This document shows positions 48,629 through 60,700 of a stretch of 64,000 nt of DNA, in pieces (the stretch's first letter is position 1; each line of letters begins with the position of its first letter). Position numbers and translations under genes: made by a program. This stretch comes from Parapristionchus giblindavisi. Lineage: Eukaryota > Nematoda > Chromadorea > Rhabditida > Diplogasteridae. Where the stretch lies: the NCBI GenBank assembly GCA_943737045.1, contig CALSFV010000283.1, positions 84,501 through 148,500 on the forward strand. The letters run 5' to 3'. A model generated the notes under the pieces. That model saw only the letters and a list, made by a program, of their open reading frames with translations, ran no database searches and was not told where the DNA came from.

Positions 48629-49904
48629 TATGTATTTCCCTTATTTTGGTTTAGTTCCGATTCCTTTCAGACCCGCAGCAAACGCTCTGCTGAGGTCTAC
48701 GCTTGCATATTACATTTACGAATTTATTATCATCATTCAAAACAAAAATAAGTCACAAGTGGCAAAAACAAGTAAAAACAAGCAACCGAAACGATTTAGG
48801 CGTAACAAATGTGATACAGTGAACGCGTCGCGTACGCGTCGCGTGTGCTCACTTCGAAGCGATCATTTCAAAAAATGCCAATTCAATCGTGGTGTTTACT
48901 GCTACATTGCGTTTTCATTGTTTCATTCAGTATTCATATCATCACTATTCCTTTAGGCCATCACTGGTTAGGGCTCTTACTATATAGAACTTCGTTTTGC
49001 CACTTTCCACAACAGCCTTTCCACGGTGTGACATACCGACCGGCGGAATAGTTAGAGACGCAGAGTTTTAGGGAGCTCCGTGTTCTGAGAGCCAAAAACG
49101 CTGTTCGCGATCACTAAGGCATTTCTGTGTAAGAGTTCACTGATTTCAATAAATTCCAAATTTTCGCAATCAATTTTCTCGGGATTTTCTTTGTTTTCTT
49201 TGATTTTATTTTGCTTCCGTAGATATATGAATCATGTATTACCCAAGTTTGAAGTAATTTTGCCACCGATGATCTTTTACGCGAAACGTCTCTGACCGAT
49301 AAACTAGATGACGAACTCTTCATAATCTATGGCTTAACCAAGGACAACATTTTCAGACTCTAAACACTGTTAAAATAGATTACTTTAATAGGTAATAATG
49401 ACTATAATAAATAAAAAAAATGTTATTAGTTTTTCACGCTGATAAAACAAGCTGTATTTATCCTGAAATTTGATTACAAAGTTTAAAACATTTACAAAAA
49501 TAATTTAAAAATTAAAAAAATAAAAATCTTTATATAAATATAAATTTTAAATTCCCTCCTTGGAGATAATTACCCTGAATCACGCACAATTCCTCACTTT
49601 TGTAGAAAACATACCCTGAAACAGGCACAAACCCTGAATTTTGTAAGAGAATCTTGCGATTCAGGGTGCATCAGGGGCTAGAGCGCCAGACGGCACGAGA
49701 GAGGCTAGAGTGCAGACACGCCAGACATTCGGTCATTTCTTATTTTTCCGCCGGTAGCTTTCTCTTGTTCTGTCACACCGTGCCTTTCGTAGAATATTAA
49801 TAACTCACTCCATACACAACCAATCAAGGCGCTCGTTTGTTTAGATTGTAGCCAGACTTCTTGACTACTTTTCGCCAGTAACCTTACCACCATATCCTCT
49901 ACCG
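48629..49904. other. Intergenic, nothing recognised
   Basis: AT-rich, with several direct words CCCTGAA (49570-49680) suggesting a small decayed repeat. No ORF with signal and no further ZYG-11-like exons from copy B. Confidence 0.4.
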
Positions 49905-49911
49905 TAACCGA

Positions 49912-50640
49912 GTCCGTGATACAATATTGATCTATTTATTCATTCGATCGATTGAGTCACCATTCACACTTATCGATGTTTCTTTAGTTAAGGTAGTGTT
50001 AGCGTTAGTTCCCGTGATACAATATTGATCTATTTATTCATTCTATCGATTGAGTTGCCAGTCACACTTATCGATGTTTCTTTAGTTAAGGTAGTCTTAG
50101 CGTTAGTTCCTGTGACACTATATTGATCTACCTAAAGATTTATAGTAGTCTTGCGTTAGTTCCCGTGATACTATATTGATCTGCTTATTCATTCTATCGA
50201 TTGAGTTGCTATTCACACTTATCGACGTTTCTTTAGTTAAGGTAGTCTTAGCGTTAGTTCCTGTGACACTATATTGATCTACCTAAAGATTTAAAGTAGT
50301 CTTAGCGTTAGTTCCCGTGATACTATATTGATCTACTTATTCATTCTATCGATTGAGTTACCATTCACACTTATCGACGTTTTTAAGTTAAGGTAGTCTT
50401 AGCGTTAGTTCCCGTGATACTATATTGATCTGCTTATTCATTCTATCGATTGAGTTGCCATTCACACTTATCGAAGTTTCTTTAGTTAAGGTAGTCTTAG
50501 CGTTAGTTCCTGTGACACAATATTGATCTACTTATTCATTCTATCGATTCAGTTACCATTCACACTTAGCAAAGTTCATCATGTTATGGTAGTCTTAGCG
50601 TTAGTTCCCGTGATACCATATTTATCTACTTAACATCTTC
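49912..50640 (+). repeat. Tandem array of alternating about 98-bp and 53-bp units
   Basis: Units run GTGATACAATATTGATCTA ... TTAGCGTTAGTTCCC. Short units skip the TCATTCTATCGATTGAG middle. About eight to nine units are present. The array lies just before the Helitron-like end at 50735. Confidence 0.9.
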
Positions 50641-50735
50641 CTCAGCTCTAAACAATTACCATTACCAAAAAATTATATGGGGGGGGGGTTCCCCCCCCCC
50701 CCGATAGTCGCGCCGAGCTTGCGAGGCGCGGCTAG
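50641..50735 (+). mobile_element. Candidate Helitron 3' end
   Basis: Hairpin CGCGCC ... GGCGCG (50709-50730) is followed by CTAG at 50732-50735 and then T, matching the known Helitron 3' terminus (hairpin, CTRR, insertion before T). A G-run/C-run hairpin lies just upstream. No helicase ORF is present, so it would be non-autonomous. Confidence 0.5.
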
Positions 50736-51077
50736 TATAATAAAATAACTTCGTTTTCTCTATCATACATGCATTTATTTTAATGTGTATAACATTTCTG
50801 GACCAATAAATTGTGAATAAAGAATATGTTGAATCAATCAATCAATCTTTATCAAATTCACGGTGTTATGGATATACATTTTTTGAATATGTTAATGAAT
50901 GAAGAATCGAATAAATGCAACCTGTATTGAATAGAATTGAGATAAGCATGACCGAGGGAAGGAGAGGGGGGAGAAGAAGAAGAAAGCTAGGTCAACAGAT
51001 TGTCTTTCTGGCAAAGTTATCGATGGGAGGAGGGACTATATATGACCTAGCAGGGCATTTCTATGACCTGTACAAGC

Positions 51078-51088
51078 TCTCTCTCTCC

Positions 51089-51172
<84 letters not shown>
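51078..51172 (+). repeat. (CT)n microsatellite
   Basis: About 95 bp of nearly pure CT repeats with a few CCC interruptions. Confidence 0.95.
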
Positions 51173-51175
<3 letters not shown>

Positions 51176-51540
51176 GTGAGTAGCGAGAAAACAACATAAA
51201 GCTCATTATTGTCTAAGTTATGCTATTGTCTATCACTACATTTCTTGGGCATAACCTTTACCTTAATGGGAGGGGGCTGTACTGTACAATTAACGCCGAT
51301 AGCCATAATAGGAAAACATATTATATGTCCATTTATCCTTTCATCCCATCGATCCTCTTTCCCACGCTGTGGTACAGCGCTTCTCCAATATATTGAGACC
51401 GCTCATTGAAAACATTTCAAAAAAAAACAGAAAAATACGGTATAGTTCACCATGCCTTAACCGTCTGTGCTAACTCACTTCTGCACACTCTCTCTTTCTC
51501 TTTCTTTCTACCTTTTTCTCTGCTATGACCGCTCTCCTAA

Positions 51541-51660
51541 TGCCGTGTTACATTTTCAAAACGTGCGTAACCTCCACCGTAACAACGGAAACGTTACGAA
51601 GGCGTTATGGCGGAGGCTACGGCGTGCGCACGTTTTGGAAATGCAAGACCGCATAACGTG
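51541..51660. repeat. Fold-back upstream of copy A
   Basis: CATTTTCAAAACGTGCG is mirrored by CGCACGTTTTGGAAATG. The inner arms contain ACCGTAAC/GTTACG words. The region 51390-51480 upstream resembles that of copy B. Confidence 0.65.
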
Positions 51661-51749
51661 ATTCCCATCATGTTCAGTGTTTTCCAAAACTCCAATAATC
51701 CTCGTTTTCCTCATTAATAATTATTCTTTTGCGCGAATCGAGCAAATAC

Positions 51750-51796
51750 AGCGTACGTAAGGAGTTCAATTAATATTTTTTAACTATTAATTTCAG
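51750..51796 (+). promoter_or_regulatory. Conserved acceptor region before copy A exon 1
   Basis: GTAAGGAGTTCAATTAAT then ctattaatttcag directly before the ATG. It is shared with B, C and D and fits a spliced-leader acceptor or a 5' UTR intron end. Confidence 0.6.
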
Positions 51797-54700
51797 ATGT
51801 CTATCCACAAGAGCCTTGAGGAGATAGCAATAGATCGGTTGGCTGATCTTATTATAGCCAAACGAATGCCTGCATTTGACTCTCCGCTACCGATTTCCAT
51901 TTCAAATAGTGTAATTCGAAGTTTGAATTGGAAATGTCGTCTAAACTCTTCTCTATCATTACTTGATACAAAGAGATTTACTATTACCGAGGTACATTGC
52001 ACACAGTTTTAACAGATATTGACATGAAGAGATTGACAATATTCCAACAAAACAGTAACCAATTCAGGTCGTAAACTCCCAACAAATTAATTTCATTTAT
52101 ATCATTAATGGTCTTCAAAATAGTATAAAATGCAGAGTCCATAATACCAAGTCCATAGCCAAGTCCATAACCGAGTCCTTAACTTACAGTACCGTGCAAA
52201 AGTCTGGACGCAAAATTCGAATTGCTACATTTAACTTTTTACGTCCTTGGCCGATCGACCTCTGTATAATTTTATTATATAATATGAACATTGGAGAAAA
52301 TTATGATGGTATCGATTGTGACCTGCGATGATGAAATGATTTCATCATACTTGAAATGCCGAGGTGTGATCGAAAAAGTAGGTTTATTCTCAGGTAGATT
52401 TTTTCTGTGAGTCCAATTTTTTTGTGAGGAACGAACAACTATCAGTGAACATTTTAAGAGAGACTATCTGACTCAGTGAACATATTTTGCTTATGGCTTG
52501 GCACTTGGTCGAAAAGTGATAGGAACCGATCGGGCCCAAATTGTGCTTAGGTGTAGTATGGGGTGGCATGAGATCACAGACGGAGTTAGGGTTCGTCACA
52601 TCTGCTCCTTCGCTAAATAACGTAAGTTCCACATAATGGCATCAAAATTTCAAAGTTTACGGATTCGTTCGATATGTGTATGTGACGATGGGTAATAATA
52701 AGCAGGTAAATTACACCAAGTCTCATCCCGGTCCAAAACCGTGAGGCCCAGAAAAAATTTTAAAAAACAATAAAAAATTTGTTTTATTTTTTGTTTTATT
52801 TTTTCCTACAAATGCGTCTCGGTGGGTGACTTTTTTTTATTTCTTTAATTTGACGAGTATTCATTAATGTAACTCATATATGAAAATGAACTAAAACAAA
52901 TGGGTACAAATTTGCCTTCTTCCCGAAAAACCACGACTAATTCGACTTTTTATCGCAAACTGACTACCGTAATGCAAAGTCGGAAATTCAAAATACTTCA
53001 TTTTTCATATTTTATCGATAAAAAGTCGAATTAGTCGTGGTTTTTCGGGAAGAAGGCAAATTTGTACCCATTTGTTTTAGTTTATTTTCATATATGAGTT
53101 ACACTAATAAATACTCGTCAAATTAAAGAAATAAAAAAAGTCACCCACCGAGAGGCATTTGTAGGAAAAATAAAACAAAAAATAAAACAAATTTTTTATT
53201 GGTTTTTTAAATTTTTTCTGGGCCTCACGGTTTTGGACCAGGATGAGACTTGGTGTAATTTACCTGCTTATTATTACCCATCGTCGCATACACATATCGA
53301 ACGAATCCGTAAACTTTGAAATTTTGATGCCATTATGTGGAACTTACGTTATTTAGCGAAGGAGCAGATATGACGAACCCTAACTCCGTCTGTGATCTCA
53401 TGCCACCCCATACTACACCTATGCACAATTTGGGCCCGATCGGTTCCTATCACTTTTTGGCCAAGTGCCAAGAGAATGTCACTTGAGCCAGATAGTCTCT
53501 CGTAAGCCATTAACCACGTTGATTGCATACCGCAATAAGGAATGAGCTATTTTCGCCTCACCCATCATAATTTCGTAAAAATGCCATAACTCAGTCCCTA
53601 GTTGAGCTACAGGCATCCGATTCAAAATCTAAAAATTTGCCACGACGTGCTTAAACATCTACCTAATACATCTACAAAGTGGCGAGATTACATCAATTCA
53701 ATTACGACTTTGCCCATGCAAATACCATTGAAAGTCAAAGTGGACGGAACCTAATTTCGTTCGCTATGGCGAATGATTATAGGTCAATGACACAATATTC
53801 TATGTCTACTTCGATAGGATTTTTAAGTTAGTGCTTAATAAGCACTTTTACTACAAGTTGTTCCATTATTGGACATTCAACCCTTTTCATCCGTCTTTTT
53901 TTCTCACAAATTCCTCTTTGAGTTTCAATGGTATTTGCATGGGCAAAGTCGTAATTGAATTGATGTAATCTCGCCACTTTGTAGATGTATTAGTTAGGTG
54001 TATTAGGTTTAGGCACGTCGTGGCAAATTTTTAGATTTTTAGAAAAACCGGCCGGGAAATACCGTAAACCCAAAATATGATTTGGGATTTTTTTCGGATT
54101 TCGCCGGAAACCTGCCGAAATTGGCATGGTGCTGCCCCATGACTATGCGATAATACTTGTTGAATCGGATGCCTGTAGCTCAACTAGGGACTGAGTTATG
54201 GCATTTTTACGAAATTTTGATGGGTGAGGCGAAAATAGCTCATTCCTCACGTTAGTTCAGCCTCTGTAATAGCAGGGCACCAATGAAATATCGTTTTCCA
54301 CCGCTAGCAGAAGTGGTAGAAAAAAAGATTGAATATAAAGAGGACGCGGCGGATGCCAGACGGGTTTGGTGGGATTCATTAGAGAGGATGTGCGTGCGCG
54401 ATGGCATCCAATGATTGTCTCTATCGCTCTCTCCGCCGCGCTACCAAACCTGTCTGAGGTGCGCCGCTCTGTCTAATGACTATCGTCTCATTATTGCAAA
54501 AACACACCAAGGCGCGCACCATAGAATTGGAAAGTCGTCTTCGGCATTCCTTTTGCCCCGCTATTCCTATCTCTTTCACATTTTGAACTAACGTGTCCTT
54601 ATTGCGGTATGCAATCAACGTGGTTAATGGATTAAAATGTTCATTGATAATTGTTCGTTCCTCAGATAAATATTGGACTCACAGAAAAAATCTACCGGAG

Positions 54701-57700
54701 AATAAACCTAGTTTTTCGATCACACCTCGGCATTTCAAGTATGATGAAATCATTTCATCATCGTAGGTAATAATCGATACCATCATAATTTTCTCCAATG
54801 TTCATACTATATAATAAAATTATACAGAGGTCGATCGGCCAAGGACGTAAAAAGTTATAACAATTCGAATTTTGCGTCCAGACTTTTGCACGGTATTGTA
54901 TAGCTGGCCTAACTTTAAGCGGGGTATCTTTTACCGAATGTATATACAAATTACAGGCTGAGATTAGACTCACCGAATCAGACTACGATTCAATATCAAC
55001 CATTCTCCAACATCGACTCAAGAAATTTACTTTATATGGAAAGTTGAGAGATCGCGATCGTAAGTTGGCTGTTCTTTAGAAGAATTTAAATTAAATTCAT
55101 TAATTTTAAATTTAATTATTTACAATTAAATTCATTTATTTCAAATTAAATTAGTCATTTTGTATTTTAATTAATTAATTATGTTTATTTATTACTTTTT
55201 GTAACAGTTTCGCGAGACGAGTGTGTTGTTTCCATTAATTTTAAATATAATTATTTTCAATTAAATTCATTTATTTCAAATCGGTTGATATATTTAGTTA
55301 TTTATCTGTCTTTATTTATTTATTTTGGTTCATTCAGACGCGTCATATACTGTTCCTGAATCGTTGAGTGAATGTTATACACTGAATCAACTTGAACTAA
55401 TCGGATTCGAGGATATACCAAAAAGCTTTCTTTCTAGGGTACGATAATATTTTCATATCAAATTATTAAATTTTTATTTCAAACGTAATCGTCAGATGAC
55501 AATGTCACTCACCAGCGGAAAAGTTGTTTGAAATGAAATGAATGAAATTTTAATAATAAAAATACCAAATTGAAATTTGTTTAGATTGATTTATTTACAA
55601 CATTGGACACTCTTGTTATACCTCTTACAGCGAATTTAACTGTGGATAATTTCTATACCATACTAAAGGTTTGATGTTTACAATCTGCTATGTGAATCAA
55701 GAAATAAAGAAAAGAACAAACTTAACAAAAAACAAGAGTTAGAATAAATAAGCGAAAATAACATTTTGCACCTAAACGAAACAAGTTGGGCCTAACGTTG
55801 ATCGTATAATTTTAGTGGATTAATTTAAGAGAAGGAATCCTTGGCTTTGAACTTGGTGTTAGTTAGAACCGAACCAGAGATATTAACGATATTAACGGAA
55901 ATAGTTGAATTTCAACGACATTTTTCGTTGAATCTTAACGAGTACGAATTAACGAAAATTTTCATTAACGACCATCTCTGCATAGAACCTCGTTGAATCT
56001 TTCAAAATTAGCATTAAACAATGAAGAAAAAAACTATTGAGCATTTTTGAGCTTTTCAATAGCGCATTCTATAGTTCGGAAACGTCGCCAGAGGTTTGAA
56101 GCAGGCTACAGTAGTCCAAATTCCCAGCGCGTAGTTTTAAACTTTTTCGCTCTTATTAAGAATTGTTATGTTATAGCGAATCGAAATTTTTGGTTGTCTG
56201 CTCTCTTTAATAAATAATTACGATTAAAAATATGAATATCGAAAATTATAAAAATTCTTCAGGGACTTCCTCAACTTCTTCAGCTCGACGTCTCTTCGTG
56301 TCCTCTACTTTCTAACATATCTTGTCTCAGACAAGCCCAACAATTGATGAAGCTTCGAATTCACAAACTTCAATTTAGCATGAATGTGGAAGAGTTAACA
56401 GACACTTTAGCCAGTCTAAAAGATCTTAGAGTGCTTGATATTGGAAAGGCCACAAACTATGGGTATGCATGTTGTTTTCAGGATACTTGGTCGGATGAGA
56501 ATCGATGAATGAGAACCTACTGGATTAGAATTATTTGCAAATGAGCTATAAGCGCTAGTGAATAGAGATATATGCAACAGGGGTGGAATTTCCGTTTTTT
56601 CCGATTTTCCGACCTTTTCGGAAAATTTTGAAAAAAATTACTGTCTAAAAGTCATTGAATAAAACATTTTGTAGTCGAAATTACCATCAATCCTGATAGG
56701 TGGCAGCTCTTTCCCAAGCCTAGATTCGCACCCCATTACGAAATCAGCTGTGCTTTCTCCCCTATTCGCTTTCGCCTTCCTCTTAATTTCTCTTCTGCTG
56801 TACCTGTGGAGAAAGAAGCAACAACTTTAAAAAATATTTTCTAAAAATTTTCCGATTTTTCCGAAGATATTTCGGAAATTTTCGATTTTCCGAAAATCTT
56901 TTTTTTTTCGAGCAAATATAATATTATAACCCTCAGTCGTTCTCATCCAGTCGGTTCTCATTCGACCTTGTGCCATCCAGAGCAGGCATTTGAAATGCAA
57001 AAAAAAAGATGATTGTGCTTTTAGGATCAATTTAACATCAATAATCTGCGAGAGACTGCTCAAGGAAAAAGATTCGCCATGGCCTAAACTCGCATGCATC
57101 GACATTTCTGATAAAGATAAGGAACAAAGTTCGATTGGTAATGAACATACGAAGCTCATTTTGAAAAAACACGACAAGCTGCACACTATATGCCTGGCAG
57201 GTTAGTAACTCTGACTTACTCTTATTCTCTCTTGTTTCGAGCGTTTGGTTATCATTTTTTCTCCATGTTCAAATCTGCCTTTTAGGAACGCAACTCGATT
57301 GCATAGATCTTTCGTTCTATCCTTGGATAAAGGATAGTGTTCAGATCTGCAATAATTGGAATGTTTCAACCTGCTTGAATACCCTCAATTATTACATTCA
57401 ACAATACAAAAATGATGATGAAATTGGCGAAGCCATAATGATGCTCTTTGGTGTAATATATAATAATAATTAATAATAATAATAATTATAATAATAATAA
57501 TAATAATATTACAGAGAAATCGATATGAATCAAATTCTATTGATCTATCGAAAGTTACTGCATGCGTTGAAGCATGCCTGGATGTAATGAGGCAACCTCG
57601 TGACCATCAGGTCAAAGAAAATGTCATGTATTTAATCAAAGTATTGAATTGGTATGCTCCTACTCTGATATTTCATATTATAGAATTAAAACTGTCCGAA

Positions 57701-60700
57701 CAATACAAATTCCGCTCTTTGCCGCGTAATACTCAGACTCCGCCCACTTCTTCGCACGACATACCATTTTCTCTTATTTTATCGAATTTTATGGCGTTTC
57801 CTCATCATTTCACGGATCATCATTTCAATAAAAATAAAATTATATGCATTGGAAAAACGTTCGAAAAAACCTTCCGAAAATATGGAGTGCGATTTTCTCA
57901 ACGGTGGAGAAGTTTACTAAATTCGGCATTTGGCGCGGTGTGTGCAAAACTTGTAATTCTATAATAACTGAAAGTCCACTTAAAACACGTCACTGACTTG
58001 AAGTTAAACTTAAATAACAAAAAACTTTAACTGAGAAAATCAACTCAACTTCAAAAAAAAATCAAAAGTCAACTTCAATTAAGTGACGTCACTTTTCACT
58101 TTAATTTCTTGCACCTGATAGGAACGCTTAAAATTGAATTTTTAATTTACAAGGGAAGTTTTTAATTTTCGCTTTCAACAGAGTGTTTTATGTATGCATT
58201 TTAAGATAGATTAAGATGAGATAAGATTCTTAGTGCCTTTGATTTGCATGCAACGCTCCGAGCTACTTTTACTCATCTCGCTCTGGTCACATTCTCTCGC
58301 TTTAGATTATGAAAGCGAGAGAATGTGACCAGAGCGGAAAGGTTCAGTGTCACTTTAATGATCTATGAACGCGCAGGAACGAAAAGCTAAGTCGGCTGGA
58401 GAGTATCAAACCGTTCGACTTATGCTTTGAGCGCTGTCTGAACATTGCTGAAGGCCACGGAATAAAAAGTATGCTGGATATGGTAATTGATATTTTATTA
58501 ATCCAATTAATATTAATTGTCCCATGTCTTTCAATTAACACATCGTATCTATCAACTTAGAGTTGCTTTCTGCTGACAACCAATCTTCGGGAACACTGCT
58601 CATTTGACATCGATCGATTCTGTTCTATTGTATTAAATTATACACTAGAGCGTAAAAATATCAGCCTGTAAGTTACATTATGTCAATTTTACCATCCCGC
58701 AGAGTCTTACTTTATGCTTGTAATTCATCCACCTGTTTCCACCTATAAATAAAGAAATAACAAGAAGGGAAAGTTGGAAAAACCGTTGTTGAAATGCGAC
58801 GCGGACCGGGTATCGTGCGGCAAAAGGAAGACTCTTCGGGACACTAGCAAAATATACTTTCTTTTCATTTCAAAGACTATAATCATGACTGTGTTCAGCT
58901 TGTTTTCCGTCTTGTACGAAGTTGGACACATCCTGAGAAGCAACCGCGAAGCCTTATCGTACATCACCGATGAAAGACTTATGGCCTTGATAATCAATCA
59001 AGCACGTGCGTGCTCTGACGAAGGATCATCTTATTCTTTCCTCGATCTGATCTGCAATTTGCTGAGTAATTCTCCGCTTATTTATTAATTTATTATTTAT
59101 CCATCAGTTAAAATAAGAAAAATAAAGTGGAAAAAAAGAAAAATTATAGCGATGGCGCTCCGTCGCTTTACGCGATTTCGGTTCGGCAACTTAAATTGAA
59201 TATTGATGTTAAAGTGCCCATCCAATTAAAAAAAATTGAAATAAATTCCTGTGTGTCTATTGTAGATTTATCAGCTGAATCGTCTTTTCAATTTGTTCGG
59301 AACGGGGGCCTTGAACTTCTATCCGGAATGATACATAATGAATCTATCACACATCAATCGGATGAAATCGTGAGTTAATTATTATAGTTAAGACATCGGC
59401 TCAGTAAGATTTCAGGAAGTGCCGGACATCGACCTCACCGATTTGGCCCAAAATTTTTTTTATGGATACACCCATGGGCCCCCATCACAAAATGGGAATT
59501 CATTTGGTCTGGCTCCTTGAAACACAGATGTGGCGGGTTATCGAATTTTGAAAATTCGATTTTCACCGAAAAAAAAATGGAGCGACCTAGAACCAATGTT
59601 AGTGTCGATTAAATATAAGATTTATATTACTTCCTTAAAATATTCTAAAATTAATTAAAATTTTAAAACAAAAAAGTGAAATCCAATTTTTACCTCATCT
59701 TATAGATCAAAAAATTCCGCGTCGAATAAGTGAAAAAAAATCAAAAATCGAAGGACCCATCTTTTGAGATAAATGGACCTGAAGTTGACGCGAAAATATT
59801 TTTGCTTTCAAACCCCCTCATTTTTGTACTCATATTGAAGAGCTCGTCGAGTAGAACAACTTTCATGTTGAACATTCTGCCTGAAACTCATGTACAAGAG
59901 AAATACATGAATTAAGATTTATTGGATCCAAATCATGTCGATCGCTTGTATCTTGAGAAAAAACGACTTTCATACAATACGACCACCATCAAAAATGACG
60001 TGCTCGACGAGTTATTTAAAATGAGTATAAACATGGCAAGGATCCGACAACTTTTTTTTCAAGACCATTTTCGAGTCCTTATTTTTAGCATAGGGGACTT
60101 AATTTTTTTTGTGAAACAACAAACTAAGTATGGATTTTTGAGTTCTGCAATATAGGCGAAAGCATTTTGTGCACAAAAATATTAATTTCAATTTCAATTT
60201 CTTTATCATGTCAGGCATTAGTGCTCAGGTGGGGATGAGTCGGTGGTATTCAGCACGGGTTGCATTCCACCAATTAACACCGATGGCTCGCTTCAAATCG
60301 TCTCTCCATCGAACTCGTGGCTTTCCCGGGGGGCGTGTCCAGTTGTAGGGCGTCCATAGTGTTGTCGCACGACTCCAATGTTCCGTGTCCATATCCCGCA
60401 CTTTGAGTGCCCAGCGTGCCTTGCGTTTCAATCCCTCTTGGACCCAATCGCGTAGCTTAGTGATCTCTCGTATCCGCTCGTTTCTCCATCGCTCCATTAG
60501 GGTTACTCCTACCATCTTCCTCTCCATCTTTCTCTGTGTCACACTCAGTCGCTCCTTGTCACTCGATCGTAAGGCCCATACTTCGCTGCCGTAGAGTACG
60601 GTAGAGGTGATGCAGCTCTCGAAGAGTCGTCTTTTAATCTTCATGGGCAAAAGGCGAGATGAGAGGAGACTGGAAAGCTTACTAAATGCAAACCAGCCGA

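Noticed and set aside
48630..49051. Possible exons 10-14 of copy B downstream of the Tc1 element
   Set aside because: I looked for the exon 10-14 words (GGLELL, IMPENREAI, GWPVEEL) and found none before copy A.
50915..51199. Leu-Ser repeat open frame
   Set aside because: It is the CT microsatellite read in one frame.
59041..59090. Loss of the exon 10 splice donor in copy A (CCGCTTATTT against CCGCGTATTT in C)
   Set aside because: An upstream gtaatt donor is conserved in both copies and gives the in-frame NLLNLSAES junction, so no donor is lost.
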